This document shows, piece by piece, positions 46,975 through 59,230 of a stretch of 64,000 nucleotides of DNA; position 1 is the first letter of the stretch; every line of letters starts with the position of its first letter. The position numbers and the translations under genes are program-made. The notes under the pieces are model-generated. The model was given only the letters and a program-made list of their open reading frames with translations, searched no databases and had not been told where the DNA came from. The stretch is from Raphanus sativus (Eukaryota; Streptophyta; Magnoliopsida; Brassicales; Brassicaceae): assembly GCF_000801105.2 (NCBI RefSeq), contig NC_079516.1, positions 23,659,043 to 23,723,042 of the forward strand, read 5' to 3'.

Positions 46975-47860
46975 TTTTTACATATTATATGTTTTTACAT
47001 ATTATAATAAATAATAAATATATATTGAATAATTAAAAATTCAGTGACTGCTACGTATATATAAATTGGTACAAATACATAAATAAATTTTATTAATCGA
47101 AACAAACAGTTATTCTATTTTTTGATTATTTTTATTTTTTTTTAACAAAAATTTTAAATTACTGGTAACAAAAAAAACTGTGGGGTGTTTAATAATTTTA
47201 GTAATTTATCTCTATAAAAACATTCAATGCAAGTTTAAAATATATATATTAAGTTGTCAATATCTATTCATTTTTTTCAAAAAAGTCAAAGAAAATTTCG
47301 AAACTAAAATAATTATGTATTTATATGGTAAATAATTTATTTTAAACAATATTAATATATATACTAATATTTATTAACTAAAGTTTCCTATTTATATAAT
47401 TTTGTAATCATTTGTATCTTGTTATAACAGAAATTTTAAATCATGGATCACAAAATTTAATGTGAAAATTTTAACAACTTTATTTATTTATAGTCATTTT
47501 TAAAAATTCAAAATATAACATACAGAAAAATCTAAAATTTTATATATAGTTTATGTGGTTGGTTAATTTATTTCAATAAGTTATAATTTTTAAGAAATGA
47601 TAGAGAATAGACTAATTTTATCAAATAATTATTATTGAAAATTATTAATTGTCATATATAATTAAGTTAGATTAGGTAATTCCATGATTTTTATATAAAG
47701 AAACAAATGAAAAACATTAATAGTTAATTTATAGGTGGTTAATAAAAACTTATTATATGTTTAGATGGACCGACATATTTTTCTAAGGATTCTAAAAATA
47801 ATTGTGGATGATGATATGGCTACAAAATGTTATAAGACTTCTCTTTAATATATAAAAAGA
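46899..47860 (-). mobile_element. Probable non-autonomous Helitron 4
   Basis: CTAG at 46899-46902 preceded by A, with the hairpin ATGCG TTTT GCGCAT just inside. A plausible minus-strand 5' end TCTTTTTATATATTAAAGAG lies at 47860 downward, but the next + base is A, not T, so the right boundary is less sure. A TA-rich run is at about 46928-46975. Confidence 0.5.
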
Positions 47861-48426
47861 ATATCTGAGATTTTCAACATTCCTAAGTTATTTTATGCAG
47901 TAAATAGTATACTACATTAACAAATACCTACATGAATGAGTGTCTAATTTGTTATATTAATTTTTCGAACGTATAAACAATGATTTTGAGTATTATTAAC
48001 ATGTGTAAATAATTTTTCCCGCATATACAGGCAAAACATTTATTTTAATAAATAAAATATGTAAATGCATTATCAGATAACAAATATTTCAGGTTGAGTA
48101 AAGTTAAGACGTAATATTCTGTGATGTGGTTAACAAAAATATCAATCAAACCACCATGAAAATATTTCCACTCTAAGAACAACAATGATGTTTAAACCCC
48201 TATCAAGATGTTCCTTGAATATCTTATCGAATGCATGTTACATTTCCAATGTGTACCTGAACATGGGAACGAGACCAGCAGATTTAGCAAAGAGCAAAAA
48301 AGGTACATTTCATAGATGAGAAATCGCTAAACACTTAAAGAGAACAATACGTGATATTGTTCAGATGAGCTAACTTTTACATTCTTCTATCCCAAAAATA
48401 TAAATTTTCTTTAAAAGACTTACATG
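47861..48426. other. Spacer downstream of receptor kinase 2
   Basis: AT-rich. Holds the presumed 3' UTR of the minus-strand kinase gene. Nothing else recognised. Confidence 0.4.
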
Positions 48427-50825
48427 CTAAGTATTGGCGGAATCAACTGCTCGAGTTATTTCTCCGCCATCAGATAGGGAAGAACATTCCGCAATGAACC
48501 CTCGGGATATATGCATAGAAGGATTAGGAGGTACTTCAAGAGCATCCAAACTTCCATCCAGCATGACGACCACTTTGTTCATAGGTGGACGATCTAATGG
48601 GCATGGTTGAATGCACCAGAGACCAACCAAAATCATCTTCTTCACAATCTTTTTTTCTTCTATGGTTATTTCATCACCAAATCTCCATGTCTGTTCACCA
48701 TTTTCAAGTTCCTTGTAAATCCATTCCGGAAAGTAAACCAAACTTGCATTGGAGGCGGCGGTTTCTACTATTTCCTTGTTCTTAGCTCCAACCATCTCCA
48801 GGACCAACATTCCATAACTATACACATCTGATTTATGAGAGACTCCGCCGTAGGTTCTTGAGAACACCTCAGGTGCAATATAACCTATAGTTCCTCTTGT
48901 GTCTATCAATGACAGAATGCTTTCTCTTTTCTCACAGAGCTTGGCAAGTCCAAAGTCTGAGACTTTAGGACAAAGATTACCATCTAACAGAACGTTCTGA
49001 GGTTTAATGTCGAAATGCACAATTCTTGTTTTGCAACCATAGTGCAAATATTCCAATCCCCGAGCAATGCCTAGCGCAATTTTATATAATGTTGTCACAT
49101 CCTGAGTCGACGAATTTTCTCTAGATATGAATTGATCGAGAGACCCATTCTTCAGAAACTCATACACAATTGCTCTTTTGGAACCTTCGTAGCAGAAACC
49201 AAGCAGAGAAACAATGTTAACATGAGATGTCTGGCTCATACTAGCGACTTCGTTCATGAAATCTTCACCAGTTCCCTTCAGATCTTTCATCACCTTTACT
49301 GCAACCTTAACACCGTTGAAAAGCTTTCCTTGGTAGACAGTTCCAAATCCTCCTTTCCCAGTGTGTGTGAAAATGATTTGGTGATTTTCTTCAGTTCGGC
49401 ATAAGTGTACTGTTTTAGCAGTACCTTGAACGTGACAACACTATTGTCCTTCCTATTCTTCCTTTTGATCAATAAGATGGTGACAGTAAAGAAAGTCGCC
49501 AGTCCAATGGCAGAACAAACCGCTATGATGATTATCACCGAAACATGTGGATGTTGCTTGCTGCCACCTCCCACTCCCAACATTATTGGATTAAGCTTCT
49601 GTCCGGCGAGATTACCCCTAGAGTCATTAAGCTTAAAGATCTCTATACCATTCAGAATAGCATCGTTAGAATACTGGTTGGGACACAAATCAAGTCGTAG
49701 ATTAACTCCCTCTCCATTTTTGCTTGTGTTTGAAGCCAAAAATGTCTTGAAATCTAGATACATCGGAATCAGAGGGCCACCGCTTAATAAAACCACGTCG
49801 GTCTCAGCCCTAGCAATCTGATTTCCAATGATGATAGAGAACATGCGTTGGCCCGGTTTTGTTATTTTCAGCATAGTCTCACAGAAATGAAGCCTAACGA
49901 GGTAGCTGAATCCAGCGTCGACCGGGAAGAGCCACGTCCAGTTCAAATTCATGTGGTCCTTGGCGTCCGGCCTCACGTAAAGAGTTGTGTACACTTCCCT
50001 TGGCGCAACATAGGCTGGTGTTTTCTCCGTATAGTTGATCGGAAAATCAATTATAATCGCATTTACCCAATCCCCGAGTGGGGAACCGTGATCGGGAAGC
50101 CATTGTCGGAACATTCCAGTGTCTTTGACATAACCACCAATGCTGTTTCCACCTCCGCCAACATCCACTCGGTACACCGTCTCGAGTACTGTGGTATCAT
50201 CTATCTCAAAGTCCTTACTACTACCGACGTCTGTTATGTACCCATCAAAGCCTCCCTTTGTGTAAAACCGGTCAGGCATGGAGACAATCTCCAGACCGTT
50301 GATGAAAGCTAACGAGTTTGGTGACGGCCTAAACGTGAGGTTCAGCGTCTTGTTTCCACCCAAAACAGGGACGATAAACTCCTTGATTAGACGGCCTGAG
50401 GCTGAAGCATTTACCCTGAAGTTCTTGAGGAGAGTGAACCCGTTGACGGTGACGGCGAAGGACTTGACGGCGTTTAAATCCGATCTGTAGGGGCCAGGAA
50501 AAAAATACAACCGGAGGAATTTCCAGCCGGGAGAGACTGTAAAGCTGTAAGTAAATTTGGATCGGAATATACGAACCGTCTTGTAAGGCACCGCGGGAAC
50601 ATATATCCACCATTCTTCACTTTTGGAAGCCTTTGAAGGGAATGATGCGTTGACTGGATTCAACGAGAAAACCTTCGGCTGCTCCGGCGTCCAAGTTCGG
50701 CCTCGGCTGTCTATGGTGTTGAAGGTAGTGCCGCAGTTAATGAGAATGACGTCGGTGGGTTTATATGCGGCCGTGTCTCCTTCTCCAAAGAGAACAGATA
50801 AAACAAACAAAACAAAACAGATCAT
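48427..50825 (-). pseudogene. Malectin-like receptor kinase 2, broken by a one-base deletion
   Basis: Minus-strand relative of 41614-44022. The frame from ATG 50825 has a short signal peptide (MICFVLFVLSVLFG), malectin-like ectodomain and transmembrane segment (SVIIIIAVCSAIGLATFF), then goes out of frame at about 49361, in the Leu just before the glycine loop, and stops at 49296. The rest of the kinase is open to 48427 in the next frame, with [11 protein letters not shown] and APEV intact. The span is 2,399 bases, one short of a whole number of codons, so a single missing base explains everything. As read, the product is a membrane protein without a kinase. It is a very recent pseudogene, a decoy-like truncated receptor, or a sequencing error. 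Confidence 0.88.
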
Positions 50826-51249
50826 CGGTCTTGGAAAAAGTTATAATAATAGTAAGAGAGAGCAGGGGATGAGAAGAAGATAAGAGATGAGTTGCATAAT
50901 TGTTTTGTGCCGACAAAAAAGGGTCTTGTCTTGTATAGAGATGAGTATATGGATCAACCGTTGACTGAGATATTCGGGACCATTATTCAGTTCTTGTTTA
51001 TCTTGCATTGGCCGCATAGTTTGATTTAATACTATCCACATGACCATGTCTAAGTAGAATCATAAGCATGTGTGATTTAGGCATTTAGCTATGAGCCATG
51101 ACCAAACTACAACTTAAATATCATAAAAATTTACCAGTCAGTTAATTTACAAAATTGTAGTTTAGCTGAGAAGTCCCATAAAAGTTATGATTCAGTCATT
51201 TTTCTCGGAACATACAAGTTTGGTTCTCTAGAAAAGATCTCAAAGAACA

Positions 51250-51420
51250 CGTTCCTGATTTTGATTTCAGTAGACTTACTGAGACTTGTGACACAAGAAA
51301 GGTTAAGACAATGGAGTTTGGATGTTCTGGCTACATGCTTACTTTGTCATCTGGCGGCTGAGAATCAACAACACTTGTTTGTTGACAGAACACAATTTTT
51401 ATATTCAAACTTGGAACGGG
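51250..51420 (+). pseudogene. LINE ORF2 zinc-finger (zf-RVT) fragment
   Basis: The frame LLRLVTQERLRQWSLDV, ATCLLCHLAAENQQHLF resembles the RVT-type zinc-finger end of plant LINE ORF2 (consensus ...TRDRL..WG.....C.LC....E...HLF). The expected final Cys is not clear. It is an isolated old fragment. Confidence 0.55.
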
Positions 51421-51566
51421 CCATGTGTTACTTAGAAGAGATGATGGTGATTACAAAAGAAATTATGGTTGGTGAAAAAGTGGCGGTTGATATGAAATAA
51501 ACGATGATGGTTATGGAAGAAGCGGTGGTGACAATTAATAGAAAAAATTATGTTTTTTAAAGAATA

Positions 51567-51621
51567 CTAGAGCTCGATCCGCACATCCATGCGGGTTTTG
51601 ATTTTGATTTTTTAAGTTCAA
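51567..51621 (-). mobile_element. Extra Helitron 3' terminus
   Basis: CTAG at 51567-51570 preceded by A, hairpin CCGCA...TGCGG. It lies 55 bases outside the terminus of the next Helitron in the same orientation. Confidence 0.6.
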
Positions 51622-52792
51622 CTAGATCATGACCCGCTCGACTGAGCGGGAGTCAATTTTTTTTTATCTTTATTTGTACTAAATGTTATACATGATTGCA
51701 ATGTGTATTAATATAAAATTTTGTTAAATAACAATGTGTACTAATGTGTTTAAATAAGCAATGTGTTTAATTACTAAATTTGATTTTTAAATTTTATGAT
51801 AACATAAAGTAGATTTTTTATATATATTATTTAAAATATATAATGTTATATATTTTTTATTTTCAATATTTTATCATACAAAATTTACATTGGGGTATTA
51901 TATATATGAAAATATGTGCAACATAATATATTTATATATTATATAAACATATCTACGATTTTCGTAAAGACCATGCGCACCCGCACAGGTTTTATTTTTA
52001 AAATGTATTCTATATTTTTAGCTTTGTGTAGTATCGAGTTTGTATAATTCAATTTTGTGTTTAAAGAACAATATCAAAACTGTCTTTCATATGTAAAAAT
52101 AACACTTTGCAAGCACGAGTTATGTCTTTTTATTGTAATACAAAATTTGATATACAACTTATGTTTTTTTGTACGTTACGAAGTTTAATTTTTTAAATAA
52201 TTATTACATAATTTCAATGTGAATTTTATCTCTGAGATCTAATACATTTTGTGTGTAATGGTTCAAAGCATTTTTGATATATATTATATTTTAGTTTGGT
52301 TTGTTTTTAGTATTATTGTATATGTATAATACTATACAATATTACTATATTCTATACAATATATAAAGTTATGTGTTATTTGTTTTAGAAAGTAGATTAG
52401 GCCCAACGTAGTTAAAGAGTAGTCATATCTTTATGTATTTATGTATGTGTCTATGACTTATCTACTTAATGTTATTCGTACTAATAAAATCAATATGGCT
52501 AATGAAAGTATACTGATCAATTTAAAATGAATTGTATAGGGTAATTTTAGTACTATTAATATTTTTAGTATTTTTAATATCTATTTTATTTAAATCGACA
52601 TGTAATAAATGTGAAAACCATGTATGGAATATGGACAAATAGAGGAATTGTATTTAAGGAAATACATCAATGCAAAGTTAGACTATGATACATATTATAT
52701 ATAAGGAATAAGACATTTAATTTAAATATATGAGGTCCACCTTTAAAATCCACCTAGAAAAAGTTGTAATGTTTCTGATTTAATAAGATAGA
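51622..52792 (-). mobile_element. Non-autonomous Helitron 5
   Basis: CTAG at 51622-51625 preceded by A, with a perfect hairpin CCCGCTC GACT GAGCGGG. Minus-strand 5' end TCTATCTTATTAAATCAG at 52792 and T at 52793. About 1.17 kb, no coding capacity. Confidence 0.8.
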
Positions 52793-53866
52793 TTAGATTT
52801 GGATCCGCGCAACCGCGCGGGTGTTAATTTTTTTTGTTTTTTACATAAATATATAGTTTTTACTTCAAGAATAGTATATATTATTATTACAAATATGTTT
52901 ATATGCATTAAACAAAAATAAGTATGTTTTTTATCTTTGTTTCTATATTTTTGTTTGTTGAATAAGTGTTTTATTTTTATTTTTTTGGTTTTGTATTTTT
53001 TTGTCAATTTTTTGTATCTTTGTTTCTATATTTTTGTTTGTTGAATAAGCGATGTAATCTTTGTTTCTATGTTTTTGTATCTTTGTTTGCATGTTACAAA
53101 CTTAAGTATGTTTTTGTTTTTCCATCAAATCAATTATATAAAAGTGTAACATGTTTTTGTATCTTTGTTTCTATATTTTTGTTTGTTATATATTTTTATA
53201 AATTTTTAAAATATGTAGTTTGGTAAAATATAAAATAATTTTCATTACTAAAAAAACATGGTAACTGGCTTGAAAATTATAAATTTTAACAAAAATTCAA
53301 TTTATATCTTCTTTGATTATAATTAAAAAAATAATTGATTAAACAATTAGTATTTGTTTTTGTTATTTTTAAAGGTGAACTATCGGATATCAAACAAATA
53401 ACATTGACATATATTAAAATAAATTACATACGATGTATACTATTAAACATATATTAAAAGTCTAGATTTAGTCTAAATATTAAAAATAAAATGCATTTGA
53501 AAAATTAAATAAATCATAGATATTTAAAATATAGTATATATTATTTCGTATTAATAGTTTTTACCAATTAAATGGGACAATTTTTAAATCAAAATAATAT
53601 ACTTAACCAAAAGTAATTTTGCATTCTAAATTATCTTTAAACCAATATACAATTATTGTAAGTTCAAATAAATAACCTAACTGAATTTTTTTCCGGGAAA
53701 AAATAACGTGATCTAAATCTTCAGTCAATCAATGATCATCATCTCGTGAAACAATAACGTGCTATAAACATAACTTCAATCCTCCAATCTTATATACCAT
53801 ATTCTCCAATAGGCGTCATTGATTTCTTAGTATTGATATATTGTTTGTATATCGTTAATATATATC
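52793..53866 (-). mobile_element. Helitron 6 terminus abutting Helitron 5, AT-rich body
   Basis: The minus strand ends ...CTAA (TTAG at 52793-52796) with the hairpin CCGCGC AACC GCGCGG inside, directly adjoining the 5' end of Helitron 5. The 5' end is not identified before the LINE. The interior contains several 'TTTGTTTCTATATTTTTG' repeats (about 52930-53190). Confidence 0.5.
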
Positions 53867-55187
53867 TTTTTTTTTTTTGCTAAAAGGTAAATATCATATA
53901 TGAAGAGAAGAAATTACAAGGTAAAATCTTATGTTTGCATCAAACTTGGCAAAAAGAAAGAAAAAACAAGGTGATGCATAAGAAGAAAACAAATTGCTAG
54001 AGGCCTAAGACAGCCACTTGGTCATAAGGTTTCTGAAACTTTTAAAGTCCTTCCTAGAGGAGATGATGTTTCTCAGCTCTCTATCAATGTTTCTGAAAAC
54101 CGTCGCCGCCGGGATGGAAACAAGGTTGTGCGTCAGGTTGTTACGCTGTTTCCATATGTGAAACACCAGTGCTTGTGTTGCTAGTCTCCTCAGCAGTGAT
54201 GTGCTCTTAGAGCGCGGAGCTCGTATCCATGATAAAAGCTCAGCCCAGTCTGTTAGAAGCCTGGTTGGCGGTAAGCATCTTCCAAAAATGTAACTCCACA
54301 CCTCTCGGCTGTAGTCACAGGTCAACAGCAAATGGTCCCTAGTTTCTGGTTCTTTGGAGCAGAAGGCGCAGAGTGGTGAGATCGGCAGACCCCATGATGC
54401 AAGCCTTGCTCTTGTCGGCATCCTGTCATAGTTAGCAATCCACATGGTGAATGCGTGCTTAGGTAGCGCTCCCTTGAACCACACCACGTCGTGCCAGTCT
54501 TGGATCTCCCGTCTCGGTTTTATGGTTTCCCATGTATCAAATGCACTGAAAACAGAAACAGGAGAATCACCAGCAATCCATTCATAAACATCAAGAATAT
54601 CATGAGGTAATGGTAGAGTTATAGTGGTGAGATAAGAGTGTAGATCAACTTCCTGTTGTGATCGTGGATGAGGCAAGTTCCAATTCGATCCGCTGATTGC
54701 ATCCGACACCGATGAATCCCTTCTTACTCTCAGCGCTCTTGGTCCCAAGGGACCTATATGATTGATAAGCTGACCGAATGGGGTCCAAGAGTCGAACCAG
54801 AAGCTGGTAGTCTCTCCATTTCCTAAAACTGACTTGCAGAATTGGATCGCTAGAGGTCTCAATTTGAGAATTCTTTTCCATGCCCAAGAATCTGTTTGTG
54901 CCGCTTCTATTGACCAGAATGACTGGTTGGATAGGTGGATACTACGGTGCCAGTCAGCCCAAAGAGACGATGACTGAGTGAGCAGTATCCAGACAAATTT
55001 TAAGCACAATATTTGGTTCCAGATCGAGATGTTTCGAAGCCCCAGGCCCCCTTCCTGCTTTGGGAGACAGACTGTGGACCATGCTACCTTAGCCATTCCT
55101 CTCTTCTCGATATTTCCAGACCACAGAAACCGGATACATAGCGATTCAATATTTTTTATGCATCCTTTGGGCAGTATAAAAATAATA
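53867..55187 (-). mobile_element. LINE, 5'-truncated, C-terminal part of ORF2
   Basis: The minus-strand frame is open from the CACTA junction (about 55187) to the stop at 54005. It starts in the RT-thumb region (ILPKGCIKNIE, CIRFLWSG), continues VAWSTVCLPKQEGGLGLRN, and has the zf-RVT domain (DVVWFKGALPKHAFTMW, LCAFCSKEPETRDHLLLTC). A 3' UTR of about 125 bases ends in poly(A) (T run 53867-53878). The RT catalytic core is absent, so it is inactive. No stop interrupts the remaining 390 codons, suggesting a fairly recent insertion. I could not confirm a target duplication because the CACTA element lies at its 5' end. Confidence 0.9.
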
Positions 55188-55738
55188 CACTACAAGAAAA
55201 CATGACTTTAACGACTACAGAATTGGTAGTAAATTGGTCGTTAAAAGGGATTTACAACCAAATTACGACCAATTGTGATTGGTCGTTAAACGCTGGTCGT
55301 AATCACCAATTGGTCGTACATTGGTCGTAAATTTACGACTCAGAGATTTGGTCGTAAATCAGTCGTATATTTACGACTACGAGGATTGGTCGTAAATCAG
55401 ATGTACAATTTTAGTGGTAAATTAGTCGTAAAATGTGGTCGTATATTAGATGTAAATTAGTCATGAGTTTACGACTAAAGTACATCGACGTGGAGGTAAA
55501 ATGGTCATAAATTAACGACTACCTTACATCTAGATCATATATACCTTAGTCGTTAGTTTAAGACTAATTTACAACGCACAGTAAAATTTAATTACTAAAT
55601 TATTTAAATAAAATAAAAAAATAATTAAATAATTAAAATTCATAAAGTTAAAAAAAAAATACAAATTTGATATATTCCATAAAACATAATATATAACATT
55701 CATGAAATTAAAATATTCAAAATACAAAATAATTAAAA

Positions 55739-55862
55739 CTGAGTTTGGCTCTCGGAGACATTGTCTGAAGAGCGGGAGGTAGAAGCTGATGGATCCGACG
55801 TCTCACCGAGAAAGGTACTCCCATATGAGGTCCCTCGGTTTCTAAGTCTCTTTCTACCGCTA
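55739..55862 (-). pseudogene. Possible exon remnant inside the CACTA element
   Basis: A GC-richer island on the minus strand preceded by TTTTTTTTCAG (a good acceptor) and open for about 40 codons in two alternative frames, one ending SSDNVSESQTQF and a stop. It might be the last exon of the lost transposase-type gene or a captured host exon. I cannot identify it. Confidence 0.3.
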
Positions 55863-57250
55863 GCCAAACAATATCGTCAATCTGAAAAAAAATATGGATG
55901 GTTATAAAAAATTCAAATAATTATTTAAAAATAATCTAAAACAAATAATCTAACTTCATCCTAAACTAATTCCAAACCTAAACTAATTACATCCTAAACT
56001 AATTCCAAACCTAATCTAATCACCTAACTAACCACCTAGAACTAAAAAAAAAATACCTAGAGAGAGAAGTCGATTGGTTGTAAGGGAGAGGGAAGTGAGA
56101 TGTGAGTGTGCAACCAAATGGCTATGCGATGGGTATATATAGAATTTTAGGGTGGTCGTAAATTGGTCATATATGTACGACCAAATAAAGACTAATGGTC
56201 GTACAATGATCGTAAATGTACGACCAATTTACGACTAAAGGTGCGTTTGGTCGTAAATTGGTCGTTCATTAAAGACTAATTTACTACCAATGGTGGCATT
56301 GGTAGTAAATTGGTTGTTTATTAATGACTAATTTACGACAAATAGTGCATTATACCCAAAACTCGAAACCTAAACCCCAAACCTCATAACCTCAAATGTT
56401 CTAACATAATTGTGTTTTACTATTATTAAACTTTTGGTATTGCATTTCAAATTATATATAACTTATCATCATGTTTGCTCAATTATATATGAAATTTTGT
56501 TTAAAAAATAAAACTTTGTATTTTGAGTATGAAAGTGTATAAAACTTATGAGATTTGGGATATGATATTTGAGGTTTGGGGTTTAGGATTTCAAGTTTAT
56601 GGCATAATGCACTATTGGTCGTAAATTAGTCATTAATAAACAACTAATTTACTACCAACGCCACCATTGGTAGTAAATTAGTCTTTAATGAACGACCAAT
56701 TTACGACCACACGTGTCATTGGTCGTAAATTGGTTGTTTATTAATGACTAATTTACGATCAATAGTGCATTATACCCTAAACTCGAACCCCAAACCCCAA
56801 ACCTCATGACCTAAATTGTTCTAACATAATTATGTTTTACTATTATTAAACTCTTGGTATTGCATTTCAAATTATATATAACTTATCATCATGTTTGCTC
56901 AATTATGAAATTTTGTTTAAAAAATAAAACTTTGTATTTTGGGTATGAAAATGTATAGAACTTATGATATTTGGGATATGATATTTGAGGTTTGGGGTTT
57001 GATGTTTAGGGTTTCAAGTTTAGAGCATAATACACTATTGGTCGTAAATTAGTCATTAATAAACAACCAATTTACTACCAATGCCACCATTGGTAGTAAA
57101 TTAGTCTTTATTGAACGACCAATTTACGACCACACGTGTCATTGGTCATAAATTGGTTCTTCATTAATGACTAATTTACTACCAATAATGCATTATACCC
57201 TAAACTCGAAACCAAAACCCTAAACCCCAAACCCCAAACATCATGACCTC

Positions 57251-57489
57251 AAATGTTCTAACATAATGAAACTTGATCACTCGTCATCAGAAACATCATC
57301 CACTTCATCATTTTCTTACTTATTTGTGTTAGACCATTTGTGTTTTACTATTATTAAACATAATCCGGGATATAAAGAACTTTCAGAAGATACAACGTTC
57401 GAAGCCAACGAAGATGAATTTGAAGAAAATGATGAAGTGGATGATGTTTCTGATGACGAGTGATCAAGTTTCATTATGTTAGAACATTT
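57251..57489. repeat. Hairpin 1: perfect 67-bp inverted repeat
   Basis: Left arm 57251-57317 and right arm 57423-57489 are exact reverse complements by eye, with a 105-base loop. Both arms start an ORF beginning MKLDHSSSETSSTSS in outward-to-inward direction, and the + reading ends in an acidic tail (EANEDEFEENDEVDDVSDDE). Confidence 0.9.
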
Positions 57490-57897
57490 GTGTTTTACTA
57501 TTATTAAACTTTTGGTATTGCATTTCAAATTATATATAACTTATCATTATGTTTGCTCAATTATATATGAAATTTTGTTTAAAAATAAAACTTTGTATTT
57601 TGGATATGAAAGTGTATAAAACTTATGATATTTGGGATATGATATTTGAGGTTTGGGGTTTAGGATTTCAAGTTTATGGCATATTGCACTATTGGTCGTA
57701 AATTAGTCATTAATAAACAACCAATTTACTACCAATGCCACCATTGGTAGTAAATTAGTCTTTAATGAACGACCAATTTACGACCACACGTGTCATTGGT
57801 CGTAAATTGGTTGTTCATTAATGACTAATTTACGACCAATAATGCATTATACCCTAAACTCGAAACCCAAACCCCAAACCCCAAACCTCATGACCTC

Positions 57898-58136
57898 AAA
57901 TGTTCTAACATAATGAAACTTGATCACTCGTCATCAGAAACATCATCCACTTCATCATTTTCTTACTTATTTGTGTTAGAACATTTGTATTTTACTATTA
58001 TTAAACATAATTCGGGATATAAAGAACTTCCAGAAGATACAACGTTCGAAGCCAACGAAGATGAATTTGAAGAAAATGATGAAGTGGATGATGTTTCTGA
58101 TGACGAGTGATCAAGTTTCATTATGTTAGAACCTTT
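57898..58136. repeat. Hairpin 2
   Basis: Arms 57898-57964 and 58070-58136, same as hairpin 1 with one mismatch near the outer end. Confidence 0.88.
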
Positions 58137-58544
58137 GTGTTTTACTATTATTAAACTCTTGGTATTGCATTTCAAATTATATATAACTTATCATCATGTT
58201 TGCTCAATTAAATATGAAATTTTGTTTAAAAATAAAACTTTGTATTTTGGATATGAAAGTGTATAAAACTTATGATATTTGGGATATGATATTTGAGGTT
58301 TGGGGTTTAGGATTTCAAGTTTATGGCATATTGCACTATTGGTCGTAAATTAGTCATTAATAAACAACCAATTTACTACCAATGCCACCATTGGTAGTAA
58401 ATTAGTCTTTAATGAACGACCAATTTACGACCACACGTGTCATTGGTCGTAAATTGGTTGTTCATTAATGACTAATTTACGACCAATAATGCATTATACC
58501 CTAAACTCGAAACCCAAACCCCAAACCTCAAACCTCATGACCTC

Positions 58545-58783
58545 AAATGTTCTAACATAATGAAACTTGATCACTCGTCATCAGAAACATCATCCACTTT
58601 ATCATTTCTTACTTATTTGTGTTAGAACATTTGTATTTTACTATTATTAAACATAATCCGGGATATGAAGAACTTCCAGAAGATACAACGTTCGAAGCCA
58701 ACAAAGATGAATTTGAAGAAAATGATGAAGTGGATGATGTTTCTGATGACGAGTGATCAAGTTTCATTATATTAGAACATTTG
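58545..58783. repeat. Hairpin 3, slightly diverged
   Basis: Arms about 58545-58610 and 58716-58782. The left arm has a substitution and a one-base deletion (TTTATCATTTCTT), so pairing is imperfect. Confidence 0.85.
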
Positions 58784-59230
58784 TGTTTTACTATTATTAA
58801 ACTCTTGATATTGCATTTCAAATTATATATAACTTATCATCATGTTTGCTCAATTATATATGAAATTTTGTTTAAAAAATAAAACTTTGTATTTTGAGTA
58901 TGAAAGTGTATAAAACTTATGATATTTGGGATATGATATTTGAGGTTTGGGGTTTGGGATTTAGGGTTTCAAGTTTATGGCATAATGTACTATTGGTCGT
59001 AAATTAGTCATTAATAAACAACCAATTTACTATCAATGCTACCATTGGTAGTAAATTAGTCTTTGATGAACGACTAATTTACGACTACATGTATTAGTTG
59101 TAACTTTACGACCAATTTACGACCAATTGTGCTTTAGTCGTAAGTTGGTCGTAAAGTGGTTCCAAAATTACGACCACGAATCTGTAGTCGTTAATATTGG
59201 TCGTTAACGCCACGTTTTCTTGTAGTGATA

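Larger units (their letters stand above)
56160..58990 (+). repeat. Five tandem units in the CACTA interior
   Basis: Using GTTCTAACATAAT as marker, units fall at 56398, 56818, 57254, 57902 and 58549, giving periods of 420, 436, 648 and 647. Each unit includes a block of subterminal-type GGTCGTAAATT motifs and a CCCTAAACTCGAAACC block. The larger period is due to an inserted hairpin segment of about 215 bp in the last three. Confidence 0.9.
55188..59227. mobile_element. Non-autonomous CACTA (En/Spm) element, 4.04 kb
   Basis: Terminal inverted repeats CACTACAAGAAAA (55188-55200) and TTTTCTTGTAGTG (59215-59227), flanked by the 3-bp duplication ATA (55185-55187 and 59228-59230), the CACTA signature. 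Subterminal DNA carries many GGTCGTAAA/TTTACGACC motifs in both orientations, presumably transposase-binding sites. No transposase ORF exists. The interior is five tandem units, the last three with long hairpins. Confidence 0.93.

Noticed and set aside
51261..51500. Treating the 79-codon ORF as a host gene
   Set aside because: Its first part resembles a LINE zf-RVT end and the rest is unstructured; annotated as a fragment instead.
56160..58990. Regular repeats resembling an array such as CRISPR
   Set aside because: Plant nuclear DNA; units are hundreds of bases long, contain CACTA subterminal motifs and lie between CACTA termini.
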